Shown: positions 20,650 through 31,654, counted from the stretch's first letter. The stretch is 64,000 nt of DNA from Dugong dugon (GCA_030035585.1 CM057482.1:12387001-12451000), one strand, 5' to 3'. A program made the numbers and translations. The notes: generated by a model from the letters alone, not told the origin.

Positions 20650-21820
20650 CAATAGAGAAAAAATGCTAATCCAGGGTTGTAGAAAAAGCACAGACCAGAC
20701 TTCCATTTCCAATATGGCAAGCTGGGTTATTTAGATCAATCCACATAGGAGAAACAACCAGAATTGCTGGATGAAATTAAAAACATCTCCTTAAAACCAC
20801 CAAAGGGCTGACAAGATAGTAAGAAGCTGCCAGGGTGAAAGCTAAGTGAAAGCAAGGACTCAGAGAGCATTGAAGCCAATTGTGCCTTGTGGGTATTTGC
20901 CCAACCAGCAAATCTGAGCTTCAATTTTGACGTCATTGAGGGGTTCTGGGAAAAGAAGTTAAAGCCCAGGGCCCAGAAAAGAAGAGGAGTCTAACAGGAT
21001 ATCCTCCCTCATAAAGATGGGACCCCAAAGGGAAAATTCTCAGGATAAGCGTGAGCCAGAAAGAAAACTCCTCCCACACTCAGAATTTCAAGCAAAGTTG
21101 CCTTGGTTCTGAGCAGAGCATGATGGAGAAGAATCACTCATGAAAAGAAGATTTCCAGCCCAAATTCACACATCACCTGAATTGTCAAGATAACCATAAC
21201 CATGAATGTAATTTAAAGTAGCCTTGGATTGGTGATGCCTTTAAGGTAGTTGGCAGACACAGTGGGTGTGCGTAATAGTGGATTAGACATAGCTGAACAA
21301 AGAATTAGTGAACTAGATGAATGCAGCAAAGAGAGAAAAAGAAATGGGGAATATGAGAAAGAAGTTAAAAGATACGGGTGATAAAATGAAAAGATCTAGT
21401 ATACATCAAATTAGAGTTCCAGAAGAGTGAGACAATGGGGCTGAGGCAATAATTCAGGAAATAATGGCCAAGAATGTCCAGACCTGAAAGAAGATACCAG
21501 TCCATAGTTTTAAGAAGCTCAAGAAATCTCATAAAGTTAAAAGAAATAAAATTCACACATAGATTTAAAATTCACACATAGATTCATCAGAGTGAAACTG
21601 GAGAACACCAAAGACAAAGAAAAGATTTTTTAAATTGCCCGAGAAGGGGGAAAGCAGATTATAACCATTGAAAAGAAAAGGTTAGATTAGCAGCTGACTT
21701 TTCAGCAGCAGCAGTGGAAGCCAGAAGATAGCAGAATTGTTTACTGTGTGCTGAGTAAAAATAGCCACTGACCTAGAATTCTTTAGCCGATGAAAATGTC
21801 TTTGAAGAATGAAGGTAAAA

Positions 21821-22090
21821 ATAGCAGCACAACTGGAAGAACGTAATCGATGTCACTGAATTGTACATGTAGAAATTTTTGAAGCGGTGTATCTTTGGCT
21901 ATGTATATTTTCACCAAAAAAAAAAAAGTCCTCCAAGGTCTAGAAGGAGGATGGTTGACATGTCATGGGGTTGTTAACCAATGTCATAAAACAATATGTG
22001 TACTGACTGTTTAATGAGAAACTATTTGTTCTGTAAACCTTCACCTAAAGTACAATTTTAAAAAAAATTAAAAAAAAAAAAAGAAATAAA
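21821..22090 (+). mobile_element. Truncated L1 3' end(s) inserted in HAL1
   Basis: It is flanked by AGAATGAAGGTAAAA (21806-21820) and AGAACGAAGGTAAAA (22091-22105), a 15-bp duplication. Inside are two successive 3' ends, each with its own A tract. The first ends CTATGTATATTTTCACC plus A's near 21916. The second is ATGTCATAAAACAATATGTG to CCTTCACCTAAAGTACAA plus A's near 22055. The second matches the L1 ends at 53.3 kb and (antisense) 26.5 kb. Confidence 0.75.
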
Positions 22091-22476
22091 AGAACGAAGG
22101 TAAAATTGAGAAGAAGAAAATTTTCCACCAGCCATGCCAGAGGTTTACTAAAGGGAAAAGGAAAGTGATCCCAGGATGAAGAGCTGAAACGTATAAACAA
22201 AGACCACGTAAACTAGTAACTGTACAGATAAGACTAAACAAATATTAACTGCTTTAAACTATAATAATAATGCTATATGGGATTATAAGAAAAGATGGGA
22301 TTTAAAATATGAAAACAACAACATATAAGTCAGGTTAAATGGATTCCAAGTATTCTAAGACCTTTGTGTAGTTTAGGAGGAGGGCAAAGGTATTAATTAA
22401 TGTTAGCCATTGATGAGTCTTGAATACATGTTGTTGTAATTTCTACCTATAAGATAATAGAAACAGGGAATATATC

Positions 22477-23001
22477 TGTCATGGATTGAATTGTGTCCCC
22501 CAAAAATATCTGTCAACTTGGCTAGGTCATGATTCCCAGTATTGTATGATTGTGTAATCTGATGTGATTTCCTTATGTGTTGGGAACTCTATCGCTATGA
22601 TGAGGTTATATGTGATCTCCTTACGTGTTGTAAACTCTATCACTATGATGAGGTTATACTGATAAGGTCTACAAGACTGGATAGTGTCTTAAGCTAATCT
22701 CTTTTGAGATATAAAAAAGAGAAGCTAGCAGAGACACATGGGAACCTCATACCACCAAGAAAGCAGTGCCAGGAGCAGAGCACGTCCTTTGGCCCTGAGG
22801 TTCCTGTGCAGAGAAGCTCCCAGACCAAGGGAAGACTGATGCATCACAAGTACCTTCCTCTAGAGCAGACACAGAGAGAAAACCTTCTAATGCCCTGAAT
22901 TTGGACTTGTAGCCTACTGGACTGTGAGAGAATAAATTTCTCTTTGTTAAAGCCATCCACTTGTGGTATATCTGTTATAGCAGCACTAAATGACTAAGAC
23001 A
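22477..23001 (+). mobile_element. Solo LTR, MaLR-like, with 5-bp duplication
   Basis: It begins TGTCATGGATTGAATTGTGT and ends ACTAAATGACTAAGACA (TG...CA). It is flanked by ATATC on both sides (22472-22476 and 23002-23006), the 5-bp duplication usual for ERVL/MaLR elements. The polyadenylation signal AATAAA is near 22930. Two 48-bp tandem units (22563-22610 and 22611-22658) lie inside. No internal viral sequence remains. Confidence 0.88.
22563..22658 (+). repeat. Two tandem 48-bp units inside the LTR
   Basis: TGTGATTTCCTTATGTGTTG... and TGTGATCTCCTTACGTGTTG... repeat exactly end to end, each finishing GATGAGGTTATA. The units differ at a few positions. Such duplications often lie in the U3 enhancer part of LTRs. 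Confidence 0.9.
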
Positions 23002-23829
23002 ATATCTTTCAAACTAATTGAAAATGCAGTTTTGAATAGTCAAAAATATGCCATTAATCCAAAATAGGCAAGAAAAGGAAACTAAAAGAAACATTAAAAA
23101 GGTGGGACAAATAGAAATCACAAAATAATGTAGTAGGTATAACGCAAATGTATCAGGATTACGTTAAATGTAAGTGGAGTGTGTGCTACAGTTAAAAGAT
23201 GAAGATTTTCAGACTAGACCTTAAAAAATATACTAGAAAAACATCTAAAGCACAAGGATACATCCAAATGGATGGAAAACATCATATCCGGCAAATCCTT
23301 ACTGAAAGAAAGCTGATTTGGCTATGTTAATATCAAACAGAATAGTCTTTAAGGCAAAAAGAATTACTAGAGATAAAGACAGCCATTGTACAACAATGAA
23401 CATAAATGAAATACAGCTACAAGCAAAAACATCGACGAAAACTCACACATATTGTGATGGATGAAAGAAGCAACACATCAAAGGATATGTACAGTATGAT
23501 TCCATTTTTATAAAGCTCAAAAAACAGTCAAAACTAAACTGTATTGTTTGATAGTTTACAATTAGTGGTAAAATTATAAAGAAAGGCAAGAAAATACAAA
23601 TCACAGAAGTCAAGATAGTGGGTACACCTTGGGGGGAAAGAGGAGCTGTGATCAGCAAGGGGTGCACAGCAGTTCTTGGGTGCTGTTGAAGTTCTAGTTC
23701 TAATAATCTGGGTGGTGATTACTGAGGTGTCCATCTTATAATTATGATTTATACTGTATAGGTATATTTAATGTATATATGTATGATCTAGTTAACAACT
23801 GAAAAAAATTTAAGAGCACAAGGCAATAA

Positions 23830-24260
23830 GTTGGACACTCTGGGTTCTAGACCTTGTTCCATCAAGTGGTAGCTATAAATTCTTGGTATTCCTCCCTCCA
23901 GGAGGTGGAGCCTAATTCCCATCCCTTTCAGCATGGGCTGGACTTAGTGACATGTTTCTTACTAATAGAATAAAGTGTAAGTGATGATGTGTAATTTGGA
24001 GACTAGCACTACAACTTCGTCATTGTTTTGCTCTGGGTAAACCAACTGCCATTTTGTGAGGACACTCAATCAGCCTATGGAGAGGCTCACATAGTGAGGA
24101 ACTGAGGCCTTCAGCCAACAGCTATGTGAGTGAGCCTTCTTGGAAGCAGATCCCCCAGCCCCAGTCAAAACTTAGATGGCTGCAGCCCCTACCCTCAAGG
24201 AATTCGCTATATATGAGGAGACAAGTCTTGGCCACATGACACTATCAGAGACCATTTCAA
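23830..24260 (+). mobile_element. LTR-like ancient repeat fragment
   Basis: The order CCTCCCTCCAGGAGGTGGAG, GGGCTGGACTTAGTGAC, TTTTGTGAGGACACTCAATC, and GGAAGCAGATCCCCCAGCCC matches a common eutherian LTR (MLT/MER type). The exact subfamily is not identified and the 3' end is lost. Confidence 0.65.
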
Positions 24261-24307
24261 GCCAGTACAAGTACAGTGTCTAATGGTCTGGAGTGGCTGC
24301 CTATGTT

Positions 24308-24501
24308 CTAGTGACTTTCAAAGTGTGGTCCCCAGACCAGCAGCATCAGCATCAGCATCACTTGGGGACCTGTTAGAAATACAGATTCTTGGGCCCCATT
24401 CAAGACCTGCTGAATCAAATGCTCTAGCAATGGAACCCAGAAATCTGACTTAACAGGGCCTCCAGGTAATTCTAATACACTCAAGTTTCAGAACCACTGC
24501 T
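24308..24501. mobile_element. MER5-like hAT-Charlie element
   Basis: Ends TAGTGACTTTCAAAG and CAAGTTTCAGAACCACTG are inverted relatives. The interior CAGCATCAGCATCACTTGGG and CCTCCAGGTAATTCTAAT is that of the MER5 group. Confidence 0.8.
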
Positions 24502-24509
24502 GTAGGAAT

Positions 24510-24845
24510 TCAGGAGACAGAGGGGTCAGGAGGGGCCTAATGAGGATCTGGAATTTGAGCTGAGTCATACAGAACAACTAGAATTTAAATAGGCGGAAGA
24601 AAGGGCACACATGGTTTCAGATAACGCCATCGGCAGGAACAAAGGCAAGGAGATGAGCCACTTGGCACGTGCTTGGGACAGTGAGGAAACCAACTGGATG
24701 GAACAGAGTAAAAATGCTGGGATGAGCAGGAGCTGGGGTGGGATAGGTAGGGCTCCAGTGCCAACCAAGAAGCTTGGCTTTGATGGAACAGGCCACAGGA
24801 GCCATTGCAGGTTTTTGAGCAAGAGTGACAACAATGTGGCACTTC
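24510..24845 (-). mobile_element. L2 LINE fragment
   Basis: Antisense L2: GGAATTTGAGCTGAGTCATA, AAGGCAAGGAGATGAGCC, GGTTTTTGAGCAAGAGTGAC in the usual order. Confidence 0.6.
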
Positions 24846-25059
24846 TTTTATAGCTGCCAGTCAGTCTTTTCCCAACTCTCACTGGGCTCCTAACTCAGCG
24901 AATGTCTCCATTCTTCAACATCCTCTGAGGCCGAGGAGACCCCTGCTATGAAGGCAAGGAGACGGGCCAGCAGCAGCCCCCAGGCCTCCTTGCCCAGAGC
25001 GCTGCCAAGCCCCAGCCCACCCCGGGCCTGAGCCACCCCAGCAAGCACGGGCCTCGAGC

Positions 25060-25760
25060 AGGTACTGAGTTATGGATGGTTGGTGCCAAGAAATAATTGC
25101 AAACATTATTACCCCCCATACATGCATGTCCTCCACGGGGCTGCAGCAGTAGATTTTGTTGTTTTAACTCTCCAGGGCCATTATAAATTAGAGCTATCAC
25201 ATTAACAGTGGGGCAGGGGATGTGGGGAGAGGCTATCCCATTGAAAACCCTAAAAGGGAGAGACACCTCAACAGCGCGTGTTGGTTACCCTCAAGTTTTC
25301 CTTGTGCTTGATCTATTCCACCCATCCCTATTAAATAACTAATTATTTAACGTCTTTTAAAGCTTTGTTATATATTAGAACAGGCAGGACACAAATGAGT
25401 GCTTTTAATAATATAAAAGCCCATTAGCTTCATTTACTGTTAATGTTAAAATAAACATGAGACAATTTAGATATACTATTCCAATTTCACGGAAACTTTG
25501 ATGTTTTTCTTCTCTAGTCACATAATTAAGGGAAAAACTACTAATGATATTAAGTTTGTACGGCGTTAATGACAGAAAACAGGCACAAGCTGAAATTGCA
25601 GCCATTAATATGAAAAAATAAAATATTTAACAGGGGAGTTAGATGAGTGCAATTTTAATAAACCAAAATGAAGAAAATTAATTTTAGAAAGTTCCACAGT
25701 CTTTCACATGCTAGCATTACACAAGCTGTCTAATATGTTATTTTTGCGGTCGGGATTACT
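25060..25760. promoter_or_regulatory. Strong candidate conserved non-coding block
   Basis: About 700 bp of repeat-free, AT-rich DNA with dense homeodomain-like cores (TAACTAATTATTTAACG, CCATTAATATG, AATTAATTTTAG) plus retained CpGs (GTACGGCGTTAATG). This is the clearest such block in the window. No coding frame is present. Conservation is inferred. Confidence 0.5.
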
Positions 25761-26202
25761 TATGGATGGTCTGGAGGAATGTGCTGGGTTTTGGGTATCG
25801 TTTTGTGGATGATGAAGATTTTTGCCTCTAGTTTTTTGTTTTTCCTTCTCTCTACCTCTAGCCCCCAAACTGGAATGGCTTTATTTACAGTGTGTGCTTT
25901 GACAGGGGGCCCTTGCCAACAAGATGGAGGTGAGATGCAAAGGGTAGGGGACTGCAGCTGGCTGAGGGAGTCCAGCTGCGGTCATTGACCGTCAGGATCT
26001 GGATGGTCACAGGGGCTGAAGTGTTGGGGTTGCCTCAGAGGGAACTTTTGGCTCCAGAAGAAAGGACCCGCTGTGTCTGGGTGGGGACAGCCACTGCTCT
26101 GTCTTCAGCTTTCCTCTCTGGATCACCAAGGAGTTTCCTGGGAGGCAGGATTCTGTTCCCCAGTGACCCAGTGGGTATCCAGTTGGTGTAGGAAAGTGGA
26201 GA
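25761..26202. other. No gene seen
   Basis: Unassigned DNA. Open frames on the plus strand have no domain and no convincing splice context. Confidence 0.4.
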
Positions 26203-26435
26203 ATGGAAGCTGACGTTTACTGAGCCTTAACTATGTATTAGGCATGTAACATATTGTGCAACTTCATCCTCACAGTAACTCTCTGTGCCTCTGTTATAAC
26301 CTGACCTGACAGATAAGCAATGTAGGCTCAGAGATGTTAAGTAACTTACCTAAGGACACACAGCTAGTAAGTGGCTAAGCCAGGATTTGAACATCCATCT
26401 GTCTGGCTTGGAAATCCATGTTTGTTCAACTGTGC
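26203..26435 (-). mobile_element. MIR SINE, near full length
   Basis: Antisense MIR: TTTACTGAGCCTTAACTATG, GGCTCAGAGATGTTAAGTAA, ACACAGCTAGTAAGTGGC, GGATTTGAACATCCATCTG. Confidence 0.9.
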
Positions 26436-26542
26436 CAAGAATTGGTCTTGGAAAATTGCAGTTCTGGTTGGCTTATATAAATCAACGTGAAGCTAAGATT
26501 TATCAAACTAAAGAACTTTGAGGTCATCCTGTCCAGCCACCT

Positions 26543-28425
26543 ATTTTTTTTTTAAATAATATTTTATTGTGTTTTAGGTGAAAGTTTACACAGCATTAAG
26601 TTCCCCTTTAACAATTTTTATATAAATTGTTCTGTGCCGTTGGTTACAATTTTTTTTTTTTTTTTTTTTTTACAATATGTCAACATTCTCATTATTTCCA
26701 TTCTGTTTGTTCTGTTCCCATTTATCTAGCTTCCCTCCCCCTCCTTTCCTTCTTATCTTTGCTTTTGGGTAAATGTTGACTGTTTGGTCTCATATAGCTA
26801 ATTGTTTAAGGTGGCACATTACTCACAGGTGATATTGTTTATCTTATAAGCCAACTGATTATTTAGCTGAAAGGTGACCTACAGAAATAGCTTCAATTTC
26901 AAGTTCAAAGAACATCTTAGGGCAATACAGGCAGTCCCCAGATTACAAACACATTCCGTTCCTAACTCTGTCTTTAAGTCGAATTTATATGTAAGCTGGA
27001 ACAGTTAGGTAGGATTCATATCTAATGTCAGTCAAATGTTTGTTTAGTATATAGTATGTAGTGTACCTTTCTATGCATAAAAAAATTAAAAAAACACTTG
27101 CAGATACACTAAAGCATCTTTAACATAATAACAATGTTTTGATGCACGTTGTAAAGTAACATCCATTTGTTATTATGAACCATTGTATATACCTCAAATT
27201 TTTAATATAATAGGCTTTATGGGGGTTGGTTCGTAACTACAGGTTGTACGTAAGTTGGATGTTCATAACCCAGGTGCTGCCTGTGGTCTCGGGGGTTCCT
27301 GTAGTCTCTATTGGTCCAGTAGGTCTGGCCTTTTTTAGGAATTTGAGTTTTGTTCTACATTTTTTCTCCCATTCTATCCAGGACCTTCTATTGTGTCCCT
27401 GGTCAGAACGGTCTGTAGTGGTAGCCGGGCACCATCTAGTTCTTCTGGTCTCAGGTTAGAAGAAGCTGTGGTTCATGTGGGCTTTTAGTCTCATGGATTA
27501 GTTTCTTGTTTGAGCCTTTGATTTCCTTCATTCTCTTTTGCTCCATTCGAGTAGAGACCAATAGTTCTATCTTAGATGGCTGCTCACAAGCTATTAAGAT
27601 CCCAGATGCTACTCACCAAACTAGGATGTAGAACATTCTTTGTGAACTATGTTATACCAATTGACTCAGTTGTCCTCTGAGACTATAGTCCCAAGCCTTT
27701 GAACCCAGTAAACCAATCCTGGGAGTTGTTTGGATATGTCTAGGAAGGCTCCCTAACTGTGCCCCCTATGTGGTTTGTTATATATGTTGATATATATGCA
27801 GCACACACAAATGTGTATATACATATGTCTACAGATACACCTATACATGCACGTGCATTTACTCGCATGCATACATATACACATATGTATATACGCATAT
27901 ACGCATCCATATCTGCCTCCGTAACTACAACATATTTTTTGGTGGTTTTTACTGTTGCAAAATTGTATATGCTATAGCATTTATTGTAATTGTCCTTTTC
28001 TCAAGTACTTTTTAGTGTCTTTATTTACCTTGGTCAGGTTGTGCTGACTTCACCCGTATTTGGAATTGCCTTTTCCGTCACCAAAAGTAACAAGTGTCTA
28101 CTATCTGGAAAGTGATTCCCCCTCCCTCTTCCTTCCACCCCTGGTAACCATCAAAGAACTCTGCTTTCTGTGTATCTATTCTTGGCTTTTTACAATAGTG
28201 GGGCCATACAATATTTGTCTTTTTGTAATTGACATATTTCACTCAGCACAATGTCCTCCAGATTCATCCGTGTTATCAGCTGTTTCTCAGACTACTCGTT
28301 ATTCTTTATAGCTGTGTAGTATTCCATTGTGTGTATGTACCACAATTTGTTTATCCATTCATCCGTTGATGGTCACTTAGATTGTTTTTATCTTTTTGCT
28401 TTTGTAAATAAGCCACTTGTTTCTA
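26543..28425 (-). mobile_element. L1 LINE 3' region, interrupted by a Tigger-like element
   Basis: The plus strand begins with the reversed L1 tail (TTTATTGTGTTTTAGGTGAA AGTTTACAC) and continues through the 3' UTR (CCGGGCACCATCTAGTTC). It then reaches the usual antisense L1 words CACTCAGCACAATGTCCTCC and GTATTCCATTGTGTGTATG. The same tail is seen in sense at 52815-53372. It contains a degenerate TACA/CATA-rich tract (27780-27910) and no intact frame. Confidence 0.8.
26928..27283. mobile_element. Tigger-like (Tc1/mariner) non-autonomous element
   Basis: The ends CAGGCAGTCCCCAGATTACA and GTTCATAACCCAGGTGCTGCCTG are inverted copies with a few changes. Subterminal GTCGAATTTATATGTAAGCT and its inverse GTTGTACGTAAGTTGGATG also pair. 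TA precedes the left end; the right side has TG, so the TA duplication has decayed. It interrupts the L1 above. Confidence 0.75.
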
Positions 28426-28584
28426 CTGACGGTAAATTCAGGGCCAGAGCATGGAAATGACTTGCGCAAAGATGTAGTGCCACCAGGTATGGGTGACACT
28501 AACCCCTTTCCTCTGTTCGAGGCTCAGAGGAGTGGGGAAGCTCATGGGTTTGGGTGCTCGGGGAAGCCATCCTAGAAGGGGAGA

Positions 28585-28720
28585 GCTTTGACCTGGGCCT
28601 TGAAGGGAGAAGACTTGGTTCAAGCAGACAGGATGGGTGAGGATACATCAGGTAGGAGAATAATCTGACAAAGGCCTGCAGGTGGGACAGCATCTTTGTG
28701 GCCTTCCAGAGGGGAGAGGA
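28585..28720 (-). mobile_element. L2 LINE fragment
   Basis: Antisense L2 words GACCTGGGCCTTGAAGGGAG and GACAAAGGCCTGCAGGTGGG. Confidence 0.5.
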
Positions 28721-28864
28721 ACTCAGTCTGCGTGAGAGCGAGCTCAGGAAAAAGCAGGGGGGAAAGTTAGGTGTTGATCTGCACAGAATTTGCGTGTCCA
28801 CCAGCCCTCTCCCCTGCATTTTACCCACTTCTCTTTACCCCCAGGGTCGAGGGCAAGGGAAGGG

Positions 28865-28975
28865 AACTCTTACTGGGTCTCTACTTCTTGCCAGACTGGA
28901 AACAGACGCCATCTCATTTAATTCTTGCCAGCAGCCCTTTGGACCATCTCCATTTTACAATTTTAGGAGAAGTTG
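28865..28975 (-). mobile_element. MIR SINE fragment
   Basis: Antisense MIR 3' half: CATCTCATTTAATTCTTGCC and CCATCTCCATTTTACAATTT. Confidence 0.6.
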
Positions 28976-28984
28976 TGAAAGACT

Positions 28985-29214
28985 TTGAAATGAGCAAAAA
29001 AGATTCCTGATGTTTTGAAGAGTGCACCCTTCTGTGCCTTGCATTGTCTTTGAGCTATTTTTCAACTGTATTAAGTTGTAGAAAACGGATAGTCATGCAA
29101 ATCATTCTTCTCCATAGAAATGCAAATAAATTTTGTCTTTTGGAATGCAGCTGTTATTGCCTTGGAGATGGTAACCAGTTTTGCAACAATTTGCAAATTC
29201 ATTTCAGATTGCCT

Positions 29215-29295
<81 letters not shown>

Positions 29296-29400
29296 CCTTG
29301 AATTCTCCTTTGAGCCAATTTTTAATGCCGTACTGGTTCCCTCATTCATTAATGAGTTAAAGTCTCTGCCATTTGTTTGTATATTTGTATGAAGGTAATT
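28985..29400. promoter_or_regulatory. Candidate conserved element with paired octamers and a GT array
   Basis: Repeat-free AT-rich DNA carrying two exact POU octamers ATGCAAAT in the same orientation (29095-29102 and 29120-29127), a further TTTGCAAATTCATT, and CATTAATGAG after the GT array. The 78-bp GT array sits inside it. The regulatory role is inferred. Confidence 0.45.
29217..29294. repeat. (GT)39 perfect microsatellite
   Basis: An uninterrupted run of about 39 GT units, the longest pure dinucleotide array in the window. Purity predicts high length variability. Assembled length may be unreliable. Confidence 0.97.
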
Positions 29401-29584
29401 ACTTCACCTTTTTTTTAAAAAAAAAGATCATCCTTTAACATAGATGATGAAACTGAGCCTCTTCTGACCCTTGCCCAGAGTCGGAGCTTAAAGAACTACG
29501 TACATTCAAATTCCAAACTTTATTTTCTTTCTGCTGCCCACCGCCATGCTCAGCTTTACACTTTCCTTCTTGTAGCTTCTGATT

Positions 29585-29755
29585 TATGAGGAATACAGCA
29601 GTGTGGTCACTTTAACCTCTTTGAGCCTCAGTTTCCTCAGTATCAACTGAGGATATAAAACCTGCTCTGTTTATCTCAGTTACTCAAATGGAGTCACATG
29701 TGGGAGTACTTTGAGAACGCTGAAAGCCCCACACGGAGTAAGTCTATTATAATAA
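29585..29755 (+). mobile_element. MIR SINE
   Basis: Sense MIR: CTTTGAGCCTCAGTTTCCTC followed by ATAAAACCTGCTCTG and the decayed 3' half. Confidence 0.75.
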
Positions 29756-29761
29756 AGAAGG

Positions 29762-30045
29762 CGACCCACAGGGCTGTGGACTTGGAATCAGAAGATCTGA
29801 GGGCAAATTCTGACTCCACCACTTAGCAGCTCTGTGACCTTGCTCAGGTCATTCAGTCTCATCTTCCTGCTTCAATCCTCACAAATGCCAAGTGAGGTTG
29901 GCCATTTTACAGCTACTTGGCCTACATCACAGGGATGTTGTGAGGACGGAGTGAGATAGCGGGTGTGCAGATGTGCTGTGGCCTGTCAAGTGCCGACGGA
30001 GCTTAAGCCTCGGTATTATTAGTACTATTATTATTGTCATCCCTC
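29762..30045 (+). mobile_element. MIR SINE, near full length
   Basis: Sense MIR with CACTTAGCAGCTCTGTGACC, then CAGGGATGTTGTGAGGACGG and a TATTATTAGTACTATTATT end. It follows directly after another sense MIR. Confidence 0.8.
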
Positions 30046-30632
30046 CAACCACCTTACAGGGGATGGAGTGGAGAAGTTTGGATGCAGGAGCTCCTGGGCC
30101 CTCTCCCGCTGGCCTCCTTCTCTGGGGACAAACCGGGCTGCTAGGGGCAGGGACTCCCGCCCTGAGCTATCTGCCCCTTGCCCTCCTCTCTGCATCCGTC
30201 AGCCCAGCTCGGGGTGGGGGGGAGGTAAGAGCAGCTGTCAAGTCCACCTTCATCGGGAGGCACTTTCCCAGTGAAAGCTGGGCCAGGGACACACTTCCTC
30301 AGGCCCTCACACGCTCTGCTAAGCCAGTGCAGGTGTCCCATGATAGGCTCATTCAAAACCCCTTGCATTAGCTTACATGCACTTCAGTGTATTTATAGCT
30401 ACGCGAGGATTCTGAAGGCCCATCCACCTGGATATTTCCTGAGATGACTTTCGCCAGGTGTGAGCTTAGCCAGTGGTACACGTGTGGGGTTCCTACTTCC
30501 TGCTAGTATGGAGAGCATTAGAAGCCTGGTGTCCTGCCATCATCCTTCCCGAGGAGAAAGCATCACACAGCTTCAGGGTCAAGGGCAGGCAGAGATGGTC
30601 GAGTCTAAAGGGCTCCAAACCCAGCTGCTAGG
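30046..30632. other. No gene seen
   Basis: GC-rich unassigned DNA with overlapping open frames on both strands and no domain. No CpG island. Confidence 0.4.
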
Positions 30633-30785
30633 TATAAGAATCATCTGGGGGAGCTTTGAAAAATCCAGACTTTAAGGATCCCGACCCTCTAATTCAGATT
30701 CTCCAAGGTAAAGTCTAGCAAACTGTATTTTAAAAAATTTTCCAGAGGCTTCTGATGCCCAGCAGCCTGGTTTGGAAAGCAACCT
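30633..30785. mobile_element. MER5-like hAT-Charlie fragment
   Basis: AAGAATCATCTGGGGGAGC and TTCAGATTCTCCAAGG, then AACTGTATTTTAAAAAATTT, follow the MER5 order. Confidence 0.7.
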
Positions 30786-30959
30786 TCATTCTCCTAGCAG
30801 GGACGAGCTCAGGACAGAGGATAAATATCAAGTCATCCTACACTCAGGTCATCGCCTTTTGGATCCATTGTCCCCAAGGGACAGGTTCTTAGGGGGCTGG
30901 CATTGTCTTGGAGGGAAGCTGCTTGCAGGAGCTGCTGCAGGGGCCAGGGGAGCAGGAGC

Positions 30960-31345
30960 TCTTCGCTGCATTCCAGAACAGATCTGGCCACGAACAAGCA
31001 GAAGGAGCTTTAGCAGGAGCTTTAGCGTAAGCCTGGTGGAATGGATAATTAAACAGATAGCAAAATGGAATGCAGTTCCACACACCTCCCGGGTGCTGGC
31101 TGGGGGAGATAATATGCTTTCCTGTAGTCAGAAGGCACAGGAGGAAAAACAACTGGGCCTGGCCGCTGGCCATTTAACAATATTGCTTTTGTAAACAAGT
31201 TGAAAAATCCAATAACTGTAAAACTTATGGCATGTCCTTAAAAGCCTGTCGCTGTTTCCCTCATAAATGGATGAGCGTTTCCAACTGAAGGTGTTCTAAT
31301 TAAACAGTCTGGTCCCTGGGAGCGATGAGGTCATCCTGGGGATGG
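30960..31345. promoter_or_regulatory. Candidate conserved non-coding element
   Basis: Repeat-free block with GGATAATTAAACAGATAG, TTTGTAAACAAGTTG (forkhead-like TGTAAACA), and TTCTAATTAAACAGTC. A short tandem GGAGCTTTAGC occurs twice near 31005-31025. Role inferred. Confidence 0.45.
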
Positions 31346-31490
31346 AGTGTCTGATCCCTCCTGGCGGCCTCAGGATTGGGGTGGGGGGAAACAAAGTTGG
31401 GGTGCAGCCACGGCAGTTTTGGGTTTATTGTGTAGCCGTGCTGTATTACAGCTCAACCGCACCCCTCTTTCTTCCTGTGGTCTACAACTA

Positions 31491-31650
31491 TAAAAAAACG
31501 ATTTACCATTGAGTTGATTCCGTGTCATAGCAACCTTTTAGGACAGAGTAGAACTGCCCCATAGGGTTTCCAAGAATTGGGTGGTGGATTTGAACTGCCA
31601 GCCTTTTGGTTAGCAGGCATAGCTCTTAACTAGTGTGTCACCAGGGCTCC
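31491..31650 (-). mobile_element. AfroSINE, short form
   Basis: Tail GATTCCGTGTCATAGCAACC joined to the head complement TAGTGTGTCACCAGGGCTCC with no middle segment. Confidence 0.9.
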
Positions 31651-31654
31651 CTCT

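Larger units (their letters stand above)
20650..23815 (+). mobile_element. Decayed HAL1/L1 LINE with two nested insertions
   Basis: The A-rich body reads as an L1 ORF1-type region (AGGAAATAATGGCCAAGAA, then ACACCAAAGACAAAGAAAAG and TCAGCAGCAGCAGTGGAAGC). It then passes into a long A/T-rich 3' part ending near GGGTGGTGATTACTGAGGTG and an A-run. The absence of a clear reverse transcriptase suggests the half-L1 (HAL1) type. Many stops make it non-coding. Nested inserts are at 21821-22090 and 22477-23001. The left boundary is approximate. Confidence 0.65.

Noticed and set aside
27780-27910. Independent TACA/CATA minisatellite
   Set aside because: It lies within the antisense L1 and probably expanded from L1 sequence; not a separate element.
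29044-29392. Overlapping open frames on both strands across the GT array (Cys-Val and Thr-His repeats)
   Set aside because: They are produced by the dinucleotide repeat, which has no stops in most frames.
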